The translations under genes and the position numbers were made by a program. From NCBI GenBank assembly GCA_021789355.1, contig JAJYJR010000473.1, forward strand, positions 1 through 5,081: a stretch of DNA of 5,081 nt. Direction: 5' to 3'. Source of the DNA: Chloroflexota bacterium. Lineage in GTDB: Bacteria; Chloroflexota; Limnocylindria; Limnocylindrales; CSP1-4. Shown here piece after piece: positions 1-5,081 of this stretch. Within the stretch, counting starts at the first letter, position 1. The number at the start of each line of letters is the position of its first letter. The notes under the pieces were generated by a model. That model was given only the letters and a program-made list of their open reading frames with translations. It ran no database searches and was not told where the DNA came from.

Positions 1-1161
1 ACCGCGTCGGGCTCCTGCATCGGCGTCGGAGGCAGCACCGTGGGCACCCTCGACCTGTCCGGGACGACCCACACGAACGTCGGGACGTACACCGACACCT
101 GGACGTTCAGCGACTCGTCCGGCAACTACGCGAGCCAGTCGGGCAGCGTCACCGACGCCATCACGCCTGGACAGGCGACCTACTTCAGCGTCACCGCGCC
201 AGCCGACGTCACCGCCGGGACCGCCTTCCACGTCACCGTCACGGCGAAGGACCAGTACGGGAACACGGCCACCGGCTACAGCGGCACCGTCCACTTCACG
301 AGCACTGACACTGGGAGTCGCGTCTCGCTGCCGGCCGACTCCACGCTGACGAACGGGACCGGCACCTTCAGCGCCACGCTGGTGACGATCGGCAACCAGA
401 CCATCACGGCGACCGACACCTCGAGCAGCTCGATCACGGGGGGCGCGACCACCTTCGTCGCGAGCGCTGTCTGCACCTCGTGGACAAACTGCAACGGAAA
501 CGCGACCAGCCCGGACCAGGACCTGTTCGGCAATCTCTTCAGCCCAGGTGGGAGTGCCCCGACGGTGTACCTCACGCTCGGGTTGAACAGCACGACCGGG
601 GACGCCGGGATCTACAACGCGGACTGCGGCGTTCCGACGGGCGCCCAGCTCGTCGGGCAGGAGGGCAACCTCCAGGTCTTCGGCAATGCGCCGACCGATA
701 TGCAGACCACGCAGGTGATGATCTTCCACAAGGCCTACCTGCAGAGCATCGGGTACGCATCGCGAAACGCCGCCCAGTTCAATGTCTGCCTGGGCGCCAT
801 CTATCTGCCGAACCCATCGGCGACCGCGTCTGGCAACCTGACGTACGCAGGCGCCGCGTACAGCGGAACTTGGTACGGTAAGGACGCCTCGGGTAACCAG
901 CAGCCTGCCCAGTTTGCGACGGACTACACCGGCACCGGCCGATGGTGGGCGACCGCGGCGGATTGCTCCGCGACCTTCATCCGGCCCGGGTATGACCCGT
1001 GCGTCGGCCTCAAGACAAAGAACGGGAGCCAGCTGAGGTCGTACCTCACCAGCCTCAACTTCTCAGATGTCACCAACGTGATGAAGTTCATGGGGAGCGG
1101 CGACCTCGCCATCGTCGTCGTCAAGTCCTACCCGTGGGACTCCCGGGGGGCCTACTACTAG
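1..1161 (+). CDS. Secreted Ig-like repeat protein, C-terminal part (5' end outside window)
   Basis: The frame is open from the first base, so the GTG at 40 is almost certainly internal and the true start lies upstream. Of 386 visible residues, about 1-55 are the end of one Ig-like domain (HTNVGTYTDTWTFSDSSGNY), of a type common in bacterial surface proteins. About 56-150 form a second Ig/invasin-like beta domain (TYFSVTAPADVTAGTAFHV, AKDQYGNTATGYSGTVHF, ending TITATDTSSSSITG). Residues about 155-386 are a terminal domain I do not recognise. It has six cysteines (158, 164, 209, 263, 322, 334), many aromatic residues, and the ending SYPWDSRGAYY. The Thr/Ser/Gly-rich, Lys-poor composition and even cysteine count suggest an exported, disulfide-bonded protein; the signal peptide would be upstream. 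There is no LPXTG motif, terminal membrane helix or other visible anchor. Adhesion or cell-surface structure is plausible, but the function is inferred from the Ig-like domains only. A hairpin terminator follows 26 bases after the stop. Confidence 0.85.
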   Translation, partial: TASGSCIGVGGSTVGTLDLSGTTHTNVGTYTDTWTFSDSSGNYASQSGSVTDAITPGQATYFSVTAPADVTAGTAFHVTVTAKDQYGNTATGYSGTVHFTSTDTGSRVSLPADSTLTNGTGTFSATLVTIGNQTITATDTSSSSITGGATTFVASAVCTSWTNCNGNATSPDQDLFGNLFSPGGSAPTVYLTLGLNSTTGDAGIYNADCGVPTGAQLVGQEGNLQVFGNAPTDMQTTQVMIFHKAYLQSIGYASRNAAQFNVCLGAIYLPNPSATASGNLTYAGAAYSGTWYGKDASGNQQPAQFATDYTGTGRWWATAADCSATFIRPGYDPCVGLKTKNGSQLRSYLTSLNFSDVTNVMKFMGSGDLAIVVVKSYPWDSRGAYY

Positions 1162-1187
1162 AAACATGCAGCCCGAAGCGTCGAGCC

Positions 1188-1220
1188 GAAGAGCCCCGGA
1201 GATCGCCTCCGGGGCTCTTC
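1188..1220 (+). terminator. Hairpin transcription terminator after the Ig-like protein gene
   Basis: A perfect 13-bp inverted repeat (GAAGAGCCCCGGA at 1188-1200, TCCGGGGCTCTTC at 1208-1220) encloses a 7-base loop. It lies 26 bases after the TAG stop and is followed by a weak pyrimidine-rich tail (TCATCT) rather than a clean T run. Position, stem length and GC content fit an intrinsic terminator as seen in GC-rich genomes. It separates the upstream gene from the membrane-protein gene, arguing against a shared transcript. Confidence 0.78.
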
Positions 1221-1254
1221 TCATCTGGTGGCGAGGCAGTGGCTTCGCTCGCAG

Positions 1255-1299
1255 CTAGTGTCGTGGCCCGCCGATTCCTAGCGGGTTGCCGCCAGAGGC
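1255..1299 (-). repeat. Intergenic structured repeat, copy 1 (left arm of inverted repeat)
   Basis: Read on the minus strand this contains GCGGCAACCCGCTAGGAATC and continues to GGCGGGCC, then ends CACGACACTAG. Positions 1260-1299 pair with 2228-2267 as an inverted repeat with 38 of 40 matches, including a perfect 28-base core (1265-1292 against 2235-2262). The core holds a small hairpin: CCCGC at 1267-1271, a 9-base loop, and GCGGG at 1281-1285. The terminal GACACTAG, seen here as CTAGTGTC at 1255-1262, recurs at the end of copy 4 (3391-3398). Confidence 0.9.
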
Positions 1300-1354
1300 T
1301 TGAGCCAGGATCAGTAGTTCGCGAAGCACGACACCGCGACATACTGGACGGACC

Positions 1355-2164
1355 ATGCCAGCCACGAGCACCGCGGCCCCCCAGTGGGGCACCTGGGCGC
1401 CGTACAGCGGCACCGAGGCGCTCGCCGTCGCGGCGGTCCTGCTCGTCGTGGCGGCGACCCTCGCCTATGCCGCCACCCGGCTGCGAGGCCCGCTGGAACC
1501 GAGGCGACGAGGCCGTGGCGCCAAGGTCTTCAGTATCGCGGTCTGGCTGCTGTCGCTCTGGACGCTCGCCATCGGCTGGGGAATCGCGGGCCGCCTCGCG
1601 ATGGACGCGTTCCCCGGCCAGGCCGCTCCCGCGAGTCCGACCTGGCCCCTCACCGCCACTTCCATGATCGTCACGTTCGTGCTCATCATCGTGATCGGCG
1701 CGCAGCAGGGCCTCCGGGCGCGGGTCAACTTCCCAAGTGCCCTCTTCGGCGCGCTGGCGGCACCCTTCGTCTTCGAGTTTCCCTTCGATCTCATCGTCGT
1801 GACCCGGACCGTTCCGGAGATCCCACCGGATCCCACGCTCTTTCGGGTGGTGTACTTCGCGCCGCTCCTGTTCGTCGCGGTTTCGACGATCGCGCTGCTT
1901 GCGCTCTCGCCCATGGTGCGTGTCTCGAGGAGCACGCTCGGGGCGCTGGCGGCGATGTTCATCGTGTTCTCGCTTTGGGCTGCGCTCTTCGGGTTCGCCT
2001 ATCCCGGAACTGCCGGTCCGCTGGCCATGAACGTGGTCTCGAAGATCATCGCGTTCGTCACCACCCTGACCCTGTTCATACCGACCGGGTGGCGCTTCTC
2101 CTGGGCATCGTTCATCGAGGCCCGCCGGGCACCATGGGTGCGGCCGAGCGGTCCCGACTGGTGA
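1355..2164 (+). CDS. Seven-helix integral membrane protein of unknown function
   Basis: This 269-residue protein has seven hydrophobic segments, at about residues 20-41, 58-81, 100-117, 127-148, 164-186, 194-216 and 224-244. The loops after helices 1, 3 and 5 and the C-terminus carry the basic residues (RLRGPLEPRRRGRGAK, QQGLRARVN, MVRVSRS, GWRFSWASFIEARR). By the positive-inside rule the N-terminus is outside and the C-terminus in the cytoplasm. The outer loops are Pro-rich (FPGQAAPASPTWP, VPEIPPDP). I see no signature of a transporter, rhodopsin, kinase or enzyme family and do not assign a function. The ATG at 1355 is preceded by only a weak purine stretch (GGACGG, 1346-1351), so the start is less certain than the frame. 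The frame is supported by the coherent membrane topology and by G or C at nearly every third codon position. The gene sits alone between the two arms of a 40-bp inverted repeat, with a terminator before it. Confidence 0.82.
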   Translation: MPATSTAAPQWGTWAPYSGTEALAVAAVLLVVAATLAYAATRLRGPLEPRRRGRGAKVFSIAVWLLSLWTLAIGWGIAGRLAMDAFPGQAAPASPTWPLTATSMIVTFVLIIVIGAQQGLRARVNFPSALFGALAAPFVFEFPFDLIVVTRTVPEIPPDPTLFRVVYFAPLLFVAVSTIALLALSPMVRVSRSTLGALAAMFIVFSLWAALFGFAYPGTAGPLAMNVVSKIIAFVTTLTLFIPTGWRFSWASFIEARRAPWVRPSGPDW

Positions 2165-2227
2165 CGCGGTCACGGCTATGGACGAGAAGAAGCCTGACCC
2201 TCCCACACCGGCCTCGATGAGGCTCAC

Positions 2228-2267
2228 GCCTCTAGCGGCAACCCGCTAGGAATCGGCGGGCCGCGAC
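2228..2267 (+). repeat. Intergenic structured repeat, copy 2 (right arm of inverted repeat)
   Basis: This is the partner of copy 1 in opposite orientation. It starts 63 bases after the membrane-protein stop codon. It matches the reverse complement of 1260-1299 at 38 of 40 positions (differences at 2234 and 2263). The hairpin is CCCGC at 2242-2246, a 9-base loop, and GCGGG at 2256-2260. It directly abuts copy 3, which begins at 2267. Confidence 0.9.
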
Positions 2268-2360
2268 TCGTGTCACGACTCGCAAGTTCCGCGTGGGTTC
2301 GCGCCAGCCCGCGAACGCACAGGAACTCCCCGGCAACCCGATAGCTTCCGAATCGGGACA
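2267..2360 (+). repeat. Intergenic structured repeat, copy 3 (long form, two hairpins)
   Basis: This is a 94-base unit matching 3298-3394 in direct orientation. The right 69 bases (2292-2360) match at 62 positions and the left 25 at 19, with one 3-base gap. It has two hairpins. Hairpin A is GTGGGTTCGCG at 2293-2303 with CGCGAACGCAC at 2310-2320 (10 of 11 pairs, 6-base loop). Hairpin B is CCCGAT at 2337-2342 with ATCGGG at 2352-2357 (6 of 6 pairs, 9-base loop). The stretch CGGCAACCCG-A-TAG at 2331-2344 aligns it with the core of copies 1 and 2. It ends 65 bases before the hydrolase start codon, so it may overlap or adjoin that gene's promoter. Confidence 0.9.
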
Positions 2361-2414
2361 ACAGACTCGACCGAAGTGCACGCAGGTGTACAACGTGCGG
2401 AGTCGATCGCGACC

Positions 2415-2421
2415 GGGAGGG
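2415..2421 (+). promoter_or_regulatory. Shine-Dalgarno site of the hydrolase gene
   Basis: GGGAGGG lies just upstream of the ATG at 2426, with the GGAGG core at 2416-2420 and a 5-base spacer. It is the clearest ribosome binding site in the window and fixes the start of the hydrolase. Confidence 0.85.
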
Positions 2422-2425
2422 AGAA

Positions 2426-3208
2426 ATGCGTCAGTTCGTCACCTCGAGGGACGGCACGAGAATCGCCTACGAAACCGCGGGCCAGGGACAGACGGCGCTG
2501 ATCGTCCTGGGCGCGCTGAACTCACGAAAGTCGGGAACCCGGTTAGCCAAGCTCCTCGCAGCCAAGTTCATGGCCGTGACCTATGACCGACGAGGACGCG
2601 GCGACAGCTCCGACTCCGGGTCATATTCGCCCGAGCGTGAGGTCGAGGACATTGCGGCGCTCATCGATGCGGTCGGAGGACCGGCCTGCCTCTACGGCCA
2701 TTCCTCCGGTGCGGCCCTTGCGATCGCGGCCGCGGTCAAGCTGCCCGAGCAGGTCGCGAAGCTGGCCATCTACGAAGCGCCCTACGCGTTGGACAGCGCC
2801 GCGCGAAAGGCCGCCGAGGAGTACTACGTGGCCCTCGGTCAGGTGCTCGCATCTGGACACAACGGCGACGCCGTCGCCCTGTTTGTCCGCTCCGTGGGGG
2901 TCTCTGACGCCCAGGTTCAGGCCATGAAACAGATGCCGATGTGGAAAGGGCTGGAGAAGCTGGCCCCGACGCTGGTCTACGACAGCGAGGTCCTTGGCAA
3001 GGGGCACGCTCTGCCGGGGGCTCTCCTTGCGCGCGTCAGGACGCCAACCCTGGTCATGCACGGCGGTGCCGGATCGCCTGCGATGCGCGATGCGGCCGAG
3101 GCAATCAGCGCGGCCATCCCCAAGGCGAACCTTCGAACCCTTGCCCACCAGACGCATGGCGTGAGCCCAAAGGCTCTCGCACCGGTACTGGACGAGTTCT
3201 TCGCCTGA
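2426..3208 (+). CDS. Alpha/beta-fold hydrolase
   Basis: This 260-residue protein has the length and motif order of a single-domain alpha/beta hydrolase. The N-terminus has the SRDGTRIAYETAGQG beta-hairpin usual in the family. YDRRGRGDS at 53-61 follows the fourth strand. The nucleophile elbow GHSSG (91-95) places the catalytic serine at Ser93. A variable helical cap spans about 120-195, then come a late core strand (TPTLVMHGG, 206-214) and a catalytic histidine at His244 in HQTHGVSP. No signal peptide is visible, so it is probably cytoplasmic. The usual Asp after the strand at 206-211 is absent (GGAGSPAM). From memory, related actinobacterial and chloroflexotal proteins share a GGASPAWM-like sequence there, so this looks like a family trait rather than damage. 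Glu117 (IYEAPY) or Asp186 could supply the acid. The substrate is unknown; esterase or lactonase-like activity is possible. Terminators and partners are not evident: the gene stands alone between copies 3 and 4 of the repeat and is convergent with the next gene. Confidence 0.93.
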   Translation: MRQFVTSRDGTRIAYETAGQGQTALIVLGALNSRKSGTRLAKLLAAKFMAVTYDRRGRGDSSDSGSYSPEREVEDIAALIDAVGGPACLYGHSSGAALAIAAAVKLPEQVAKLAIYEAPYALDSAARKAAEEYYVALGQVLASGHNGDAVALFVRSVGVSDAQVQAMKQMPMWKGLEKLAPTLVYDSEVLGKGHALPGALLARVRTPTLVMHGGAGSPAMRDAAEAISAAIPKANLRTLAHQTHGVSPKALAPVLDEFFA

Positions 3209-3297
3209 GCACGATCGCACCGGGAGGCGGCCGGCGCCCTGCTCGCTGGCCTCCTGGTCGAGGCCGATCCGCCGCGAGAGGCGTCCCGACGGCGTTG

Positions 3298-3398
3298 CTG
3301 GTGTCAGGACGCGCGAGGTCCTCGTGGGTTCACACCAACCCGCGAACCCACCGGAACTCGCCGGCAACCCGATAGCTACTTCCGAACCGGGACACTAG
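3298..3398 (+). repeat. Intergenic structured repeat, copy 4 (long form, two hairpins)
   Basis: This is the direct-repeat partner of copy 3, with a 3-base insertion (TAC) after GATAGC. Hairpin A is GTGGGTTC at 3324-3331 with GAACCCAC at 3344-3351 (8 of 8 pairs, 12-base loop). Hairpin B is CCCGAT at 3368-3373 with ACCGGG at 3386-3391 (5 of 6 pairs). It ends GACACTAG (3391-3398), an ending shared with copy 1. The last bases overlap the stop codon of the minus-strand gene (CTA at 3395-3397). Lying between convergent genes, its hairpins could help end transcription in both directions, but there is no T run on either side. Confidence 0.88.
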
Positions 3399-5081
3399 GC
3401 CGGTCCCAGGGAGGCGATGATCTGTTCGATCTCGGCCCCTGTCGCGAAATCGCCCTTGGCTGCGGCAAGCCTCCGCGCCTCGTCGAGCGGCACGCGCGCC
3501 TCGGTGTCCATCCCCGAGGCTTGAAGGACCCTCGCGAGGTCGAGAAGCGCGTCTACCATCAGGACGGGAGATTCGGCCTCCCGACGAATCGCGACAGCCT
3601 CCTTGGCCAACCTTATCGCCTCGTCCCGGTCGCCGCGCGCCGCGAGCACGAGCGCCATTGGTGATCTCCAACCGGCCTGCGCGTCGGTGTCCTCCGTGTC
3701 GGCCATCTCGCGAGCGGATTCGGCCAGTGCCGCCGCCTCATCGAAACGGCCCTGGGCCGCGAGAACGCGCGACAGGAGGCCGTCGATCGTCGGCAGGATG
3801 AGACGCTCGCCCTGTGAGACGAGGACGTCACGATCCAGGCGGAGTTCGCGCTCGGCCCCAGAGAGGTCGCCGGCGAGCATCTCGACCGCCGCGGTGTGCA
3901 GTGACGTCAATCCGGCTTTCGGGCCGGCCGTGTCGGCCAGCCGCTCTCGCATCCCAACGTACAGCGATCGGGCTCGCTCGACCTCGCCGGATCGGGCGAG
4001 CAACTGCGCAAGCGCGAGTCGGATGCGCGCATTCGCGATCTGGTCGGTAGTCGTCCGGGCGACGAGCTCCTCGCACTGCCGGATGGCCTCTGGGATGGGT
4101 GTGGGACCGTACACCGCGACATCCGAGTACGCGACGGATGCTCGGGTCTCGGCACTGGTGTCGCCCCACTCGCGGGCCCGTGCAATCAACTCGCGCGAAG
4201 CCTGGCCGAGGTCGGCCCACCGGTTTGCGCGCGCATATACCGTCAGGCGGAGACGCCACGCGAGTGTCTGCCCAAGCTGATCTCCGGAAGCCTCCAGCGC
4301 ACGGAGCGCATCGGCTACTCTGCGGAGCACCCTCCCGGTGGATTCGCCTGCTTCGCCGGTGGCCATCCCGAGCCAGAGGGTCGCGATCTGCGCACGGGCG
4401 ATCAGTCCGGTCACTCCCACTTCGCCCGCGAGCCTGGTTGCTTCATCGAGTGCCGCCCTGGCATCCGCCAACTCGCCGAGGTCCATTTGCGCGAGGCCCA
4501 GCTCAGGCAGGAGGGCGACCCGCTCCGGGTCCATGCTGTCAAGGGTCTGCGTCGCTCGTCGGAGGAGGCTGACCGCAGCCCCGAAGTCGCCACGTCCCAT
4601 CGCGCGCCGACCGGCAGAGGTGAGCTTCATGGAGGCGCGTTTGCCGACCCGCCGTGCCGCCTCATCGACTACCCCGAGCTCGGTGAGGTACCGATAGGCC
4701 TGCTCCAGGTGATAGCCGTGGATCTCCTCGAATTCCTGCCCTCGGCCTCGCTCGGCGTTGACGCGTTCGGCCCAGTCGACGAAGCGTTCGTGGTAGCTGG
4801 CGCGGAGCCGCTTCAGGAGCGATCCGTACGCCGTGTCCTTTACCAGGATGTGCGCGAACCGGTACGCCTCGTCCTCGTCGAGCGTCGTCGCCCGGACGAA
4901 CTGCTTGCGCTCGACCGACTGCAGCGCGGGCAGCAGGGACGGGCGGAGGCTTTCGTCGAGCAGTTCCTCCACGGCCGAGACCGGGAACGACAGGCCGATC
5001 ACCGAGGCGGGTTCCAGGACCACACGCTCGTCCTGCGGGAGCGAGTCGAGGCGGGCCGCGAGCAGTGCGGTGATCGAGGGT
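3395..5081 (-). CDS. ATPase/TPR-repeat signalling protein, probably of the cyclase-AAA-TPR type (5' end outside window)
   Basis: The frame is open to the window edge, giving 561 visible residues; the GTG at 5023 is internal. The visible N-terminus, PSITALLAARLDSLPQDER, then VVLEPASVIGLSF, matches the region just after the AAA ATPase module in large proteins that often begin with a class III adenylate/guanylate cyclase domain. YRFAHILVKDTAY (73-85), YHERFVDWAE (96-105) and YHLEQAYRYL (123-132) are hallmarks of the same family. From about residue 145 to the end the protein is a run of helical TPR-like repeats (for example GDFGAAVSLLRRA, GELADARAALDEA, GRFDEAAALAESA, GDRDEAIRLAKEA), which usually bind other proteins or sense ligands. 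There is no C-terminal LuxR-type helix-turn-helix, which argues against a LAL-type transcription regulator. The Walker motifs and any cyclase domain are outside the window, so that part is inferred from family architecture. It converges on the hydrolase gene, and its stop codon falls inside repeat copy 4. Confidence 0.88.
   Translation of the reverse strand, partial: PSITALLAARLDSLPQDERVVLEPASVIGLSFPVSAVEELLDESLRPSLLPALQSVERKQFVRATTLDEDEAYRFAHILVKDTAYGSLLKRLRASYHERFVDWAERVNAERGRGQEFEEIHGYHLEQAYRYLTELGVVDEAARRVGKRASMKLTSAGRRAMGRGDFGAAVSLLRRATQTLDSMDPERVALLPELGLAQMDLGELADARAALDEATRLAGEVGVTGLIARAQIATLWLGMATGEAGESTGRVLRRVADALRALEASGDQLGQTLAWRLRLTVYARANRWADLGQASRELIARAREWGDTSAETRASVAYSDVAVYGPTPIPEAIRQCEELVARTTTDQIANARIRLALAQLLARSGEVERARSLYVGMRERLADTAGPKAGLTSLHTAAVEMLAGDLSGAERELRLDRDVLVSQGERLILPTIDGLLSRVLAAQGRFDEAAALAESAREMADTEDTDAQAGWRSPMALVLAARGDRDEAIRLAKEAVAIRREAESPVLMVDALLDLARVLQASGMDTEARVPLDEARRLAAAKGDFATGAEIEQIIASLGPA

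Noticed and set aside
1384..2220. A 278-codon plus-strand frame overlapping the membrane-protein gene
   Set aside because: It is very rich in Arg, His, Ala and Pro with no motif, which is what a frame-shifted reading of GC-rich sequence gives.
1121..2227. A 368-codon open frame on the minus strand, antisense to the membrane-protein gene
   Set aside because: Its translation is a disordered Arg/Glu/Asp/Gly-rich string with no domain, typical of the antisense of GC-rich coding DNA. The opposite strand gives a coherent seven-helix protein.
2211..2232. Possible terminator after the membrane-protein gene (GCCTC-GAT-GAGGC, or alternatively GAGGC-TCAC-GCCTC)
   Set aside because: The two 5-bp stems are mutually exclusive and short, and no T run follows, so support is too weak.
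2178..2249. A 23-codon frame (starting MDEKKPDPP) in the gap after the membrane protein, ending in repeat copy 2
   Set aside because: It has no ribosome binding site, runs into the repeat for its stop, and shows no recognisable peptide feature.
1255..2267. Insertion sequence with terminal inverted repeats
   Set aside because: The only gene between the arms is a membrane protein. There is no transposase and no visible target-site duplication, so I report repeats rather than an IS.
2378..2398. Operator-like dyad upstream of the hydrolase (GCACG and CGTGC around TGTACA)
   Set aside because: The arms are only 5 bases and no promoter elements can be placed with confidence next to them.
3223..3254. 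Possible terminator after the hydrolase (GGAGGC and GCCTCC)
   Set aside because: Only 6 bp of stem with a 20-base loop and no T run. Such pairings are expected by chance at this GC content.
2267..3398. Integron-like gene cassette, with the repeats as attC sites
   Set aside because: The repeats lack the paired GTTRRRY and RYYYAAC core sites, there is no integrase, and the copies are not all in one orientation.
1255..3398. CRISPR array
   Set aside because: The repeats are few, unevenly spaced, in both orientations and separated by whole genes, with no spacers or cas genes.

Overview
The window is GC-rich, with codon third positions that are almost all G or C. It carries gene families typical of uncultured soil and freshwater Chloroflexota (Limnocylindria-like) or of Actinomycetota: a secreted Ig-like repeat protein, an alpha/beta hydrolase with a DRRGRGDS motif, and a large ATPase/TPR signalling protein of the kind often fused to a class III nucleotide cyclase. 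The phylum is an inference from gene content and style; no marker gene is present.

Layout: (1) positions 1-1161, plus strand: the C-terminal part of a large secreted protein, with two Ig-like domains and an unrecognised cysteine-containing terminal domain, followed by a strong hairpin terminator at 1188-1220. (2) 1355-2164, plus: a seven-helix membrane protein of unknown function. (3) 2426-3208, plus: an alpha/beta hydrolase with a clear ribosome binding site. (4) 3395 to the window end, minus: the C-terminal 561 residues of an ATPase/TPR protein, convergent with the hydrolase. Its real start and probable ATPase and cyclase domains lie beyond position 5081.

The four genes do not look like one operon or pathway. 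Each is separated from the next by a gap of 186 to 261 bases. The most notable feature is in those gaps: every one holds at least one copy of a structured intergenic repeat (four copies, core CGGCAACCCG[C/A]TAG followed by a short hairpin). Copies 1 and 2 form a 40-bp near-perfect inverted repeat (38 of 40) around the membrane-protein gene. Copies 3 and 4 form a direct repeat of about 95 bp (81 of 94 aligned bases, plus one 3-base insertion) around the hydrolase gene. A compensatory C:G to A:T change in the hairpin stem between copies suggests that the fold is conserved. I see no transposase, integrase, CRISPR array, tRNA or rRNA. The repeat family is the best candidate for something undescribed; I cannot show that it is a functional system.
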